Positions 40,510-52,899 of a DNA stretch of 64,000 nt are shown piece by piece. This DNA comes from Acanthopleura granulata (lineage: Eukaryota; Mollusca; Polyplacophora; Chitonida; Chitonidae). Both the position numbers and the translations under genes were made by a program. The DNA lies in contig JABBOT010000010.1 in NCBI GenBank assembly GCA_016165875.1, positions 14,657,357-14,721,356 of the forward strand, in the 5' to 3' direction. The notes beneath the pieces were generated by a model that saw only the letters and a program-made list of their open reading frames with translations, had not been told where the DNA came from and did no database searches. Position 1 is the stretch's first letter, and the number at the start of each line of letters is the position of its first letter.

Positions 40510-41097
40510 CAAGGCACATACACAGGCCCTGCCATTCAATTTAGGACAAATCTGGCAGGGTCAACTGAGATGACCTCTGGCTTATCTAAGATTACACAAC
40601 TTGTGCATAATCAGCTGAAGAGCTGCAAGGCTAGGGCCTGAGGACCACCAGGCGGTTTTGTCCTAACACAGGCCCTGCGGGCACTGGACAAAGGCAGGAC
40701 AGCCTGGCCAACCTATACATGACTCATACAGACGGCTTTTTCCCTGTTCTTACAGCAGACCAGGACAAAAACCATCTGCTCCATCTTGCCTCATATTAAA
40801 CAATGAGTATATTTGTCTGTTTTATGGTCTGAAGTTTTCTCTTTTCATGGGACACAAAGGCTCTTACACGTTTTACAGTCATTGGACCACAATTCAATAC
40901 CACCCTGTCAAACCTTCCTGGATCCGTTCAGATGTCAGTCTATACAAAAATAATTCCTTTAGAACTGCGTTTATCACTTTTCTATAGGACCCACTCTTTA
41001 GACACTGTCGCCTCATCATCCCTCTTTGTTAGCATTTTCCTTTTCAACCTGCTTCTTTCTGACCAATATAAGTTCAACTCATATGCTTAATACTGCA

Positions 41098-41165
41098 CAA
41101 CAAGATTTGAACTTTATCACCCTTAGATGTCCAACAAGATTTGAACTTTATCACCCTTAGATGTC
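41098..41165. repeat. Perfect tandem duplication, 34-nt unit x2
   Basis: The unit caacaagatttgaacttt through cttagatgtc occupies 41098-41131 and is repeated identically at 41132-41165. Identity implies a recent duplication or an assembly artefact. Confidence 0.93.
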
Positions 41166-41899
41166 CATGTGGGGTAGTGGGTGGGTACTTACCCCGTGGA
41201 TGCGGCATTGTCCGCCCAGGGAGGCTGCAGGTGGAAGGGCAACAGGCCAGGGCACTGTGTTAAGCTCTCCTACCCTGACACAACAGGTCCCGCTGGCCAG
41301 ACTATCCCAACCTCTTCAACAGCTCTGGGAGAGTTTGTTTCGCTTCTACCCTACTCCTAGACTTATTGCCACTGTGCACGCCATTCCAGTCTTAGCTCAA
41401 ACCTCTCCATCTCCATCTATCTTTTTTTTCTTTCCCCCAGATGTATTTTTTTTTCTCTTCTTGCCCAGTCTACATGTATACTGGAGAGAGAAAGAAAACT
41501 GCTGATGCAAGTTAGACAAGCTCTCTGTGATCAGTGGGCTACACCATGCCAACAGAGTCGTGGGAAACACTGGTGAAGTCTTCGTTCTTAGCCACGTGTG
41601 CTCATACGGCCCTTAGTCCGTGATCACTTCTTCCCCTTCACCAGTGATCATCTGGAAACATTACACAACCAATAATTCCTCACTCATCCAAGCAAACCAC
41701 TTTGTTAAAACCTATGCCTTCACACACCTCCCCAGCACAGTTTTTTTCAGAGAACTGATGGAATTTTTACATAAATCAAACTAACCTGTGTTTTTCCTTA
41801 AAATAACCCCATGGGTGTTTTTTAATAGTCACTCCATGAATGGGCTTCCATGTGCTTAACAAAATCAGGGTAAACACAACTCTGCTCCAATTCTTACTA

Positions 41900-42090
41900 C
41901 AACAATGTTGGTGCATTGCAACTTGAGAAACAAAAATATTGCATTGCAGCATAAATAAGCACAAACAAAAATATTATATTGCAGTACATGTCTTAAAGCA
42001 ACGTTATTACATTGCAGAAAGGCATTGCTCTTACACTGCTAGGAGACTTTGTTCTTACATTGCTGGGAGGCAATGCTCTTACACTAGGAT
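41900..42090. repeat. Diverged 24-35 nt tandem repeat (attgca/attgct)
   Basis: Units with a ttacattgcagaaagg-like core start at 41999, 42023, 42047 and 42071 at exactly 24-nt spacing. Looser, longer relatives with atattgcattgcag precede them from about 41900. An old decayed array. Confidence 0.7.
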
Positions 42091-43330
42091 TAAAATTTTT
42101 ACTTGTTAAATTGTCCTACAAATTTTGACACCACATCATAGTACATATTTCTTACAATGATTTACAGAATTCCTAACAGAACACTGCCACCCACAACTAT
42201 ACAGGCCTGGAGATCCAACTCTGATGCCTTGTATTACCAATGACAAGAGACACAAAAAATATGCCAAATCCATCTTCAGTCCTAAAACCAACACAGTCTG
42301 TAGTCATTTGAAACATTTAGAGAAGTACTTAAGTTACATGTGCAAAGCTTTCAAAAAACTGGTCAATGGACTGACAATTATCACAATTACCAGAGTTCTT
42401 ATTTGCATGGCAGAATCAGAAATGACATCAGTGATACCAGACGATACTCCCATTTCACACAGTGAAGGAAACACTCACTACTATCTAATAGAACAATTCA
42501 TCTTGTAAATTAATGAGAAGTATATATGAAGTTACTATGTTGCCTACATGTCGATAAATAAAACCTCTGATTCCAAGAACTCAGAAGCCTTCATGTTTTT
42601 CCTGATTTGGCATTTTTTATTAATTTCATAAAATGCATTACTACACAGTAATGCCTTTAATCTTCTTGACCCATAAAAAACATGTTTTGTTGAATACCAT
42701 CAACGTACATTGCATTTCAGTTACCCATAGGTGGATAGCTGATGTCTTATACAGTAATACAAAACTTAGAGAATCCAGTAAGTCAACATGTTAAAATTCA
42801 GTAAACACCGAAAAGCTTTGACTATAAATCAAAAAGCTAGTGCAAGAGTTGATTTCTGATTACTTTCAGTGGACATTATAATGACCTTAACAGTATCGTT
42901 TTTCTTACACTGACAGTATCTTTCAGTCCAGCATTATGCAGTCGATCCAATGTGAAAAAAATTCATTTAACTAATGCACAGACCCATCTCTCTCCTTACC
43001 AAAATTTGATCAGGCAGATATACAAGGAAACACAACCAAACTAAAGAGATACAAAACTCACAATGATTGCAAAATTAAGTAACATGAAAAAACACAGTCA
43101 TACTTAATTCACCGTATAAGCATACTGTTTAACAGTATATGGCTTAATATAAAGTATATACATGTATTTAACCTGAAATTCATCCATGATTAAGTTGCTC
43201 ATTTTGTTGGATTTTGATGGTTCTACTGATGTTGGAAAGGTGTTAAGTTTTTCAAGGTAGGATGATACCCTACTCAAAAAATGAAAGTTTCAGCAAGAGA
43301 AGTAATATTTTATCACCTTTATTTGCCTTT

Positions 43331-43548
43331 ACTGTAATTCTTCAACCTTTTGGCATGTTTGCAAGGTGTTTATTCAAGCATATTCTGAAGGCATCATTCT
43401 GAGTTGACTGATAAAATTATTTCTTTTGTGAAGCACTGAAACTGGCAAATACAACCAATGTAGTTTTGTCTCCAAAATCAAATTAAAATGTGCATATATT
43501 GCACTTAAAGTTGTTCTTTCATATGCGAAAAGGTGGAGGAATAAGGGT
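43331..43548 (-). mobile_element. MITE-like inverted-repeat element, copy 2
   Basis: Reverse-orientation copy of the element at 28977-29187, roughly 80 percent identical by eye across about 210 nt. Its termini form an imperfect inverted repeat: ttcttcaaccttttggcat (about 43340) against atgcgaaaaggtggaggaa (about 43523), 16 of 19 matching. On the minus strand the interior again reads LETKLHWL and MPSEYA, showing the shared sequence rather than a protein. No transposase. Confidence 0.7.
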
Positions 43549-46500
43549 AAAAGTGCATTTTGGGGGGCAAATATTTTGGTCAAATACAGTACATAAAAAA
43601 CCTTTGATCTTTCACAAAGCAGTTTTCTACTAAAGCAAAAAATTGCTAAGTTGGGTAAAAATGCAATACTTTAAACAAAGGGTGTGAAATGTTACACACT
43701 GACTTCCGGCTTGCATATAAGATCTGCTAAAAAGTGAAGGAAGTCAGTACCGATAACAATTTTAAGCTGTGCCTAAAAAATACTCATCAAACCCATGACT
43801 GGTGGGATATAATTCTTTTTTTTTTTCTCTGAAATGATGCTCAATGTCCTTATATCTATAATTCTGCCACAGTTTGAAATGGCCTTTAAGGTGATGATGC
43901 TTTTCACCTGTTTGTAAAATTCAAGAAATAGAACACCACAAGAAAGGGTACTGTCACTTATAATACAGAAGTGAACAGGAAGACTTTTTTCTTTAACTTC
44001 ATATATACTGAGTGTTGTGACTAGAAATTTGTGCAGGAAGTTTTAAGTGGCATCATTCACAAAGGATTAAACAGTTTGTGACTTGTATTTAGTCATTTTT
44101 TAACTGGGGATGAATGTGGCTTCATTCCAGTTTGTGTTTCCACTACCTGCAATTTTGGGAAAGAAAGTCTCTCTTTTTTAGTTTTGAGTCCACTCTACTC
44201 CTTTCACAGTATTTCCATTTCGAAAAAAATTGTGCAATATCCCCAATTACTTGCACATGTAAAGGAATATCAATTTTTGTTACTACGTCTCACATTTTAA
44301 AAAATATATAAATTTTGTCAAGGAGAAACAAGACGTCTAAAAAATTGAACAATACAGAACAGAAAATGTGTCAGACCAGTAGTGTGCTGGTTTTTCAAAA
44401 TCTTGCAACAGCAACAAGTGTTTTCAGACAAAAATTGTTCATATCAACAACTTTTGTATTTGGTATAAACTAAGTGGTAAATTGAAACAATGAGAGTGGA
44501 GGACTGCTAAAATATAAAAGAAGAAAAAATTAAATAAAAGGGAGAAATTAAAACATTAATCTTTTGCTCAGTTAAGTTAACCATAAATTCAATTTCAATC
44601 TGCCACTAATAATTAACAAAAAAAATACCTTTAAAAATATATATAACCAATACAACGTACATGTATTTACATGTAAACTTGCACTTCAGTAAAGCTGTGG
44701 CATATGGACTAGCCTGGAAAGGTTGGTGCACACATTTTAATTTGCTTGTATCATACATGTAGACATCTAATGGAAGACACATTTATTAAAAATATGTAAA
44801 TTACTGTTCAAGGTTTGTAAGTCTGATTAAATGTCAATTACAAATTGATTTCAGTCTACAGAAAGTTTTACAAACTGAAGAAGAATAACTTTTTGGCTTA
44901 GCAATCTGATAAGCTGACCATATCGACACAAACAACCAGGGTATGAAATCACATCAGTATTCAATACTAACAGTTATCAACATTATCCCTGCCTTGAATG
45001 TGCCAAAATAAAGCTTGGAATGGTGATATTCAATTACAAATTAAGTCAATTATGAGTGTTTTTGAAACAACACCCTCATTTTTCTTTGTAGTGTCTCACA
45101 GATTTATTCCTTTCTTTTGATCAGTGGTAACAACAGCAGTAAGTAACATAAGCTGGTAACCTTATTACCTTAGAAGCACAAGCACGGCTCACTTTAACAA
45201 AGGAGATGAGACAACTAAAACATTTACATCTACCAAATGTTAAATGTAAAATGAAATATTTGGCCAAATAAATGACTATGACATACAAATTAATATCTAT
45301 TTTATAGTGATAATACAAAGCAAATCTCAGAAAACAGTGAAAAATAATTCCAGTTTATCTGTTATTGTTTTGAAAAACATACAGAACAACTCTAACCACA
45401 TTCAACACAAACAAACCCTGTCTCTTATTTACTGGTCAATGATATCTTTCTCAACTTGAGTACTAAAAACAAAAAAAGGATTACTAGATAAAACAAAGAT
45501 AAATAAAGCCTGCAGCCTGAGGTTTCAGCCCTGCCATATGTGATTAACTAAACTAAAACTAAAACTATTTACATGAACATCTTTTCTCAATGTTCAACCT
45601 CTTGCTATATTTACCTTATTTGGAATTAAACTAATTTACAGGTCAGCTATTTCCTAGAAGCCAGAAAAAGAGAAGACCACAGTCTCACTCTGCTGAGCAG
45701 CTCTACGCTCTAAAGATTAGCAGAGGGGTTGGGGAAATGTGCAAGCCTGAGCAAGAGAGGGAAACCATGCATGTGAAGTAGCACACTGGGGGGAGTGTGA
45801 GCTGTTGGGCCTGGGAAGATAGCAGTCATACAGACGGAGTTATGTAACAGGTACTAGCTATTTCATTGGTACAGGTTTAAATAGGCCATTGTCCCCACCC
45901 CCACTCCAACCCCCTGTCCACCCTGTAAAGGGTATAAATCCCGCTCACTCAAACATTACACAAGGCTCTGTCACAGGCCCTTACAATGCATTGGATAGAT
46001 TGCTGGAGACAAACAACCCAGGAGACTGGCATCAAATAAACTTACCACCTGAGCCTTATTGACCAGGTGCAAAGTCAATTAACTAGCACACTGATGTTGT
46101 CTGTTCATTGATTGACCCCTGCATGAGTGAAAATCAAGTGGGGGTGGGGGAGGGAAAGGGGGAAGGGGGTGTTATAATTGACACAGTTAAACTACTGTAT
46201 TCACACTCCCTTGTGATCCTCACACCACTACTGACATAATCAACAGGTAAGCCACAAGTGACTGAGTTGACTGTGTTTGTTTTCATGCAGCACAGCAACA
46301 GATGATAATCTGTAAAAACTTCAAAAAAATACTACCAGGTACATAAAATTTAAATACTTTAACCAAAACTATTATGTGGTGCCTGGGCCTTAATAAAGAA
46401 ATAAATAAATTCCACCTTAAAACAAAAAGACCATCACAGAAAGGAAAAAAACAAATTAGAATTGTTTTGTCTTTAAATTGATAAAAATTAACACAAATTG

Positions 46501-47159
46501 AAGCACAGAATACATTATGAAGTCCTTAAATGGAATGTGATTCCTTGTAGGGCTAGAAAGGAATTGATACATGCCACCTTTACAACATTAACAAAAGTTG
46601 AAGAGAATACAATCCTGTTCTAAGCTGACAAGCATGTAGTAAAAGTATTTAGCTTGACCCAAGTGAAGTAGTATAGTGACTGACACCATTGCACCATATG
46701 AAGTGGGAAAATTACCTAAACAGTGAACAGGATATAGCTTTTCACAGTTCCCCAACACACACAACCTTTTCTTCTTTTACCAAGACTGGTCATTTATACA
46801 AGTCCTACACTAGGCTGTCTAATGTAGTAAGTCAGATCATGTAGATAATCCATGTACAATGTTATATACTTTAAAAGGAAATGAAGTCAGTTAACTTTAT
46901 TCACAGTATTTTCCCTTTTATCTCCTAAAAAAGTTTTAAACAAATAGCAACAAGTTGCATATCTTCTTTTTCCTTTTTTTGAACACCAAGGAAAATGCTA
47001 CAAAATAAAGCAATGCGTTGGAGTAAAAGAAACAAGAGTAAACCATTTGCATCCTACTGGTGGTTACTATTGGCAACACAAGGGTTATTTTTACCCTGTT
47101 TAAAAAAATAAACATCCTAAGTGAAATTCTCATGAATTTGATAGACTGAATATTCATCC
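43549..47159. other. Intronic DNA without a recognised gene
   Basis: AT-rich DNA with short ORFs only. A GC-richer patch at about 45.65-46.2 kb includes G-rich runs (46140-46170) and a ccattgtcc SOX-like word. Nothing codes for a recognisable product. Confidence 0.5.
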
Positions 47160-47983
47160 AAATTCCATAAACATTTCCTGATATTCATCAATGGGGGAAT
47201 CGGCATCCAATGAAAACGAGCTAGCACTTGGAAGCCCGCGAATGATGAGGCCTCAGAACACCCATTAGGTGCCCACTAGCAAATCCCGTCCCAAATTGCC
47301 TGCCATAAATAATTCAGCCAACTTGGAAGCGTGTTTAGGAGCCGGACTGTCGTCTTTGGCTGGTGGATATAAGGTGGCTAACCATTTCCGAATGTGAAGA
47401 GGCCGGGTCAGGGACTGCATCCCACTACTCGCACGACTTGCATACCGGCCAATCTCCAGCCTCCGCTAAGGCATATTTATAGCGCGCGACGAGTCGCGAT
47501 TCCAGGCTCAATTAAGAACTTTCCTTACCATGGGAGCGCGCAAATACGAAATTGCGGTTCTTCAGAAGGAGAAAACGCGACAGACAACTAGGAAATTAAG
47601 TGAAGGATAACGCATGTTTTATGCGACACAGGGAATTAAAGACTAAGTTCTTAATGTGCGACGCGCAACTTTAACTACTAAATACAACTACTTCGGAAGT
47701 CGCTCGATCGGGCATTTCACCTCCATGACCTCTTTAAAGCGACATTTCTTTTTTTCAAAACTTTACAGCAGACATTTCACAAAGTTTCGGATAAGCCATA
47801 CAGCACATTAAGCAACGGCCGGTAATTTAATACGTCAGGTTAAGCAGCAGGCAAACTCGCCAAGCGCTCGGCCGTGGCCTGGGTTGACCAAGGCTGCTAC
47901 TTGAGTACCAATGTCGCTATAAAAACCTTCAAAACAACGATGACGCTCCAACTTTTAAGAAATTTTCCAAGTGTAATACTTAC

Positions 47984-48035
47984 GTGAATCAATTGTCTTT
48001 CGTTGCTGTGGTTTTCCCTGCTTTCTCCGTGACAT
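47984..48035 (-). CDS. bcl11: BCL11-like transcription factor, coding part of exon 1
   Basis: First coding exon, read from 48035 down to 47984: 17 codons plus one base. It encodes MSRRKQGKPQ followed by QRKTIDS. In BCL11A/B, SALL and FOG proteins this extreme N-terminal motif is known to bind RBBP4/7 and recruit the NuRD co-repressor, so a nuclear DNA-binding repressor is expected. The exon ends C|GTAAGT (GT at 47983-47982), a consensus donor, in phase 1 as I recall for vertebrate BCL11 exon 1. The ATG at 48035 is chosen because the motif is N-terminal in the family. An in-frame upstream ATG at 48146 would add 37 unrelated residues and overlaps the promoter motifs, so it is less likely. Joining to exon 2 gives codon C|TG (Leu18). 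The identification is strong because the decapeptide and its splice context agree with the distant exon 2. Confidence 0.93.
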
Positions 48036-48097
48036 CGTGCCAGAGCGATCATCAAAGCTTCTCCTCCTGGGTTTACATTTGGACAAAGAATAACAAC

Positions 48098-48110
48098 AAA
48101 GATGGCCGCC
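48098..48110 (-). promoter_or_regulatory. YY1-like site
   Basis: In the gene's sense this reads GGCGGCCATCTTT, containing the YY1 core GCCATCTT. It is about 64 bp upstream of the start codon. YY1 sites of this form typically sit at or just downstream of the start site in animal promoters. Recognised by eye only. Confidence 0.5.
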
Positions 48111-48119
48111 TCTAGAGCT

Positions 48120-48136
48120 GCATTCTGGGAGATGTG
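48120..48136 (+). promoter_or_regulatory. ZNF143/Staf-like site
   Basis: The plus strand reads GCATTCTGGGAGATGTG, nearly identical to the Staf/ZNF143 binding consensus (GCATTCTGGGARATGTAGT) over its first 16 positions. It lies ten bases from the YY1-like motif, a familiar promoter pairing, which supports function over chance. Confidence 0.55.
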
Positions 48137-49720
48137 CGGCGAGCACCTGCCTAGCCGGGCTCTGTCTGCCTGCTTTATTTCGTCTCGCTCAGGTCACGAA
48201 CTGTCTGGCCACGCAAGTTCATTCAAGGTCACGGCGGGGCTTACCCACTGGAGCCCCCGGGATGGTCACTCGGGCCTCCGGACACGTAAGAGGAGGTAAG
48301 CTGATGTAAGCTGATGGCGTGAGCAGCCCGGCCTCTGTCCAGTGTCTGTCTACCGCACGGCTCCCACTCTCTATAGCTACTGACTGGCGAGCAAAAAAGC
48401 GTTTTAAAAACTAGTCACTTTCACATTGATTTATCGATGCGACACACTGGAGAGGTCGGGCTCTCCGAGACCAGTTTCTGATCACTGCCAGACGACACAT
48501 CGAAAAGTTCGATTAGCCTAAAAGCCGGCGGAATAAAGCGAAAAAGGTGGACAAGCTTATATGACACACACTGACATAACACTGAAAAAAAAAATTACAC
48601 TCGCGCCGACCGAGTTCGTCTGAGCTCAAAGAGAGATTGCGGTCAACTGATGTGCGCTGGCCCGTAAGGAGAGTCACAGATAGACTGACCTTACAGCCAG
48701 GGCTCGACCATTAGCGGCGAAAGGGGAGAGAGGCTGCCCGGCTAAACTGACATGATCTGACATAACAGGCGTGCCATATTCAGCAATGGCCTGTACAGCC
48801 ACTGCCGGCTCTACAACTGTTACGGCCGCCCCAGCTGGCCGCCAATATATGTACATGTATATGTGTCTACAGACGTCTATTAGAACTTAACTATTACCGA
48901 CTCGTTTAACGACTCGTTAATTTCGAGGCTCTCCAATGACGAGCAGGAAAGGGATAGATTTATTGTTAAGTACCCCATATAAATACCCTCCAAGCCGATC
49001 TTCAATATGACTCGATGAATATTTGATTTTTACCACCAGTCTAGCTATCGACAAGTAGATCGGCGAGCCGGAAAAAAGCCGCTGTCCGCCGACTAGTAGC
49101 TTTATTTTATACAGGCGGCGGGATGCACGACTGGTGTATATTACGAAGGGTGTAGAGAGCGGAGAACTGTCCAGCGCCCAGGGAGGAAAAGCCGCTGGCA
49201 GTAGGTTAGCCCTAGCAGCTAGATCGATTACGTAACGAAATAGCTGAGAATTCTTGCCATATACAACTGGGGCTACTTGAAACCACATCGGCCTCCAGAC
49301 GCGCTCGACTGTTTTTTCTCCACTGACACGCATATAGAAAGCCGTCTAGATGCTATAGTTGGACAGTACATAAGCTTGGCGCGTTTTTCAGTGACTCACA
49401 CCAACTCGACTGGAAGGCTACACGACTCGGTGCTAGTATGTTCGACCAGCCGTTTCCCAAGGTCACCTCGTCGGCTAGAGGAGATATTTTTGGAGCAACC
49501 AAATCGTTTTTTACCACCTTCTTTTTTTCTCCTTCTTCACCGAAACGACCAGAGCTTAACTGCCGTGCTCTTCTGGCTTTTGGGTTACGCCAAGTTGATG
49601 TAATGTAACTAAGGGAGGATAGATACTGGTAAGGGGAGATAAGGCAGTGTCCATTACATTGGTTCCGTTGACCAGAAGAAACAACAGAACATGTACATGC
49701 CGCTGATACTAGCACATACA

Positions 49721-52426
49721 TTCAATTCGAATTCGTGAGAAGGTATTTATTAAAAGAGGAATGTCATTTCCAGAGTCCCACCCGACGGCTTTACCAGATT
49801 TGGACCGGAAGTATTTTTCTTCTGGTACACAAATTCTTAATGGACATGCGGTATTAAACACATGACAGATATATTTGTTCCCATAAAACTATATGTTCAC
49901 CACAAAAAAGTGCAGAAAATACACCTTGTGTTGGTAATCTTTTCCAACGTAGAACAGCGAGTGAAATAATATTAAGCATGTCACATTTACGCTCATTAAT
50001 GTTTTAGCCCAGTTTATATATTGGTGTTTGTCCAAGTGTAGAAAAACCCAGACCGCACAGGCACTTCGTCTCATCTCGGAGTGAGATGGAAAATAAAGCT
50101 CACCATTCGCCAGTAGGTAGATTATACACAGTCTGCATAAGATTGTCATCTCTAACTCATTACTACATATCCCAGTACTAGCATATCTTGTTTGAGGTTC
50201 TCACTCATATAGCCACCATGAAAGCCAGGCCCCGTGTTTACTGGGTCCACAGATGAGTGTAAATGACGGTTTAATCAAGCAAAGAGATACCTGGATTTGG
50301 GGCTTGGAGGATTTGCGCCTTGAGGATTTGAGGATTTAATCAGAGTTTAAAAGTCCATTGCCGAGTTGGCCACCTTGACGCACGCACAGCTGATCGTCTC
50401 TGACAAATTGCAGTTGTTCAAAGAAGGTAAATTGTCTTCGAAATCAAGTGGCACTGTGTACACAGAATTCATTGTCAAGATAAAGTGAAGAGAGAGAGAA
50501 AAAAGAAAAGAAACAGCTCTTACCTCCATCCACAGAGAAAAATAGAAAACGTGACAGGGTCAATTAACATTTGATTTGAAAAAGTACAACTGCATGGCTA
50601 TGTCTACTTAGTACATTCGCTTTCGCCTTTACATAACGGGTTTTTTTATATATATAACATTGGTTTGGGTACTAACAGGAAAATATAAATATCGATTTTT
50701 TTTTGTCATATTAGCTAACAATATTCACTACATTTTGTATGTTATTTTGACATGCAAGAACCAATGTGCCATGTACCAATATGAAACTTTACACACCTGG
50801 CTCATATTTCCTCTTTTTTCCGAAATATTTTATACATACTTTTATTCATTTAGGTATTTGTTTGGTTTATTTGTAATTTCATATACATGGTGGATTTTTG
50901 TGTTTATATTGTTATATATATTACATATATCTATATATTTTTTTTACAGAATAACGTAGTTCTAAAACAGAAATGTAAGTCAACTTATAGCACATGCTTC
51001 AGTAAGCATAATGTGGTGGCAGGGATTTGCTTTGCATTTTAAAGAAGGAAGAAAGATTATAGGCACATAGCGAAGGAACACATTTGGAGAGGTCACACGA
51101 ATGGCAGGATTGTATATTTAAGATCCAACATTAACGCGAATGCAAGTCTCTAGTAGATTGTTGTAGAAAAGTTTTACCTTAGCAATGTTTATAACTTGTT
51201 TCACCTATAACCTGACTTGAATGAAAACATACATATTTACGTACGGTGATAAACCTCTTAAACGTTTATTTAAAAACAAAGATCACAAAGAACATCGGAA
51301 CAGAGAAACATACACGCTGTGACAGCTTTTTCCTTTATATAATTCCCATTAAATGCTTCGGCGAGATTTTTATTCTGTACTTTCTGAGTATATTTAGCAC
51401 TGACTGTGTATGTGTGCACAACGATGGATAAACTAGTACATGCTTGCACGATCCCAACATTTCATAAGTACGTGTACATGTGTTCCTGCGGATGGAAAGC
51501 AATGCCCAGTTTCCTTGGAATTCACATAACATTTATTTCTTGCACCACAAGTATAAAATATAATATCAAAGACCATTTTAACTGAATACCGCAGGTGTAT
51601 TTACATGGTAAATTAATCACACAATAAAGTGTCGACGAATATTTGAAACTGAAACTGTTTGAGCTATGTCTGCGAATATACGTTGAAGAATATATGTCTT
51701 CTGAAACTTAACATGCATTATTATGTAACAGTGTATAATGTATTTCACCTATTGTTTGAGAATATACATATTCATGTTTCAAATGCAGACTGATGTCAGA
51801 ATACAACCGTGTTGAGGTCTATACGTGGTCTATGATGCTCTGTTTCAAAATCCTTGTATAGCGGGCCGGACTTAAACATTTAAATACGATTTGAAACCCG
51901 AGCATAATTACGATATAAAATCACGAAGACTTGTTATAACAGTAGTTAGTTGTATCAAAGACGATAACTTTCCAGCTTCTTTTATTGAGTTTCCAATGTA
52001 TGTACCATGCCAGAAACGATGCAAAATATTCACGAAAATCTCCTAACATAAAACAAAGATTCATGTACAATTCGTCTGTTGTGGTTTATAAATGAAAAGA
52101 AAAGAAAACAATTCCCCATAAAATAGGTGCATGCAGGAGTATTAGGAATATATGAAATAGATTTACAAACGAAGTGCTGCCTGCATGTATATTTCTCGTG
52201 TATATATATATTACATAAAGATATAATTTGTATCCTGCCTTATATTTACTCAAATGAGTAATATATTTTTCGAAGCTCAGAGGTTGTCTTCGTCTGCAGG
52301 AACTTGAAGTTTGATCCATCCTATGCGCATAGCCATCAGTTAAAACCAGCTGAATTGTTCCCTGTATGATGCCAAATGTCGGTTGTTTACGCGCGGCCCT
52401 CTAGATTCTTCTACCAAGAAAAGTGA
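49721..52426. other. Upstream intergenic DNA, no gene seen
   Basis: AT-rich, with short ORFs such as the hydrophobic 99-codon one at 50660-50959 that reflect T-rich composition. No splice-supported coding signal, RNA gene or repeat family recognised. Confidence 0.5.
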
Positions 52427-52496
52427 CGGCCGTCGTATATGTGAAAAATTCTTGTGTGTATTTGGCGTTAAGCAACGATCAAATAAATAAATAAAC
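52427..52496 (+). mobile_element. SINE 3'-end fragment
   Basis: Matches the last part of the SINE at 55829-56094: gccgtcgtata, gtgaaaaattcttg, ggcgttaagcaac, atcaaataaataaataaa. Only the 3' end remains, typical of 5' truncation. Confidence 0.75.
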
Positions 52497-52899
52497 AATA
52501 TGTATGCAGATAGTTTCTGAATGACTTGGTTTTCTTACTTCCTAAATCGCCTCATTACATGAGGGTGTTTAAATCAGTTTATATATAGCTTACAAATAAA
52601 GAGTACCACGTATATCGGCCAACAATAAAGCTCCAATTTGCTGACTGCGCCTTTTGATTGCAAGGTGTTAAATACTTAACAAACTTCGAGGTACAGACAC
52701 CAAGACATCAGGATTGTCCTTAAAGTTGGTGCGGGTCCCCCAGCTACAGATGGTATAATCAACCCACTAAACCTGGGAGATAACGGATTTCCTTGTGTTT
52801 TGGCTCTGGTTCAGCGGATGGATTACAGGACACCTGCATGACGGTTAAGCTAGGACGTGGCAATTCCCCGTGCTGTCCTGACAAAGCCTCGCCAATAGG

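Larger units (their letters stand above)
13582..47983 (-). other. Intron 1 of the BCL11-like gene (34.4 kb)
   Basis: The interval between the matched phase-1 donor at 47983 and acceptor at 13582. No other coding exon with splice sites or recognisable protein similarity was seen. It is AT-rich and holds several tandem arrays, MITE-like elements and homopolymers, listed separately. CpG-richer islets occur near 18.5-19.4, 22.8-23.0, 27.3-27.5, 32.4-32.8 and 37.4-38.0 kb. A large first intron fits a developmental regulator with internal enhancers, but regulatory content is inference. An unrecognised alternative exon cannot be excluded. Confidence 0.85.
48036..48300 (-). promoter_or_regulatory. 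BCL11 promoter / 5'UTR region
   Basis: CpG-rich DNA directly upstream of the start codon, unlike the AT-rich surroundings. It contains a YY1-like and a ZNF143-like motif 64-101 bp before the ATG, elements that in animals cluster at start sites of TATA-less promoters. No TATA box is evident at a suitable distance. The transcription start cannot be fixed by eye. Plus-strand GTAAG sites at 48286-48311 leave room for a divergent transcript. Confidence 0.6.
47160..49720. promoter_or_regulatory. CpG-rich island around BCL11 exon 1
   Basis: CpG dinucleotides are visibly dense here, for example around 47470-47720, 47990-48300, 48420-48620 and 48880-49500, compared with the CpG-poor intron and upstream DNA. 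In CpG-depleted invertebrate genomes, unmethylated islands mark promoters. The island covers the first exon, start of intron 1 and about 1.7 kb upstream. ORFs of 60-140 codons on both strands here look like chance products of GC-richer DNA. Confidence 0.55.

Noticed and set aside
48674..49721. Several 60-138 codon ORFs upstream of BCL11
   Set aside because: They occur on both strands in CpG-rich DNA where stop codons are rarer, with no recognisable domains.
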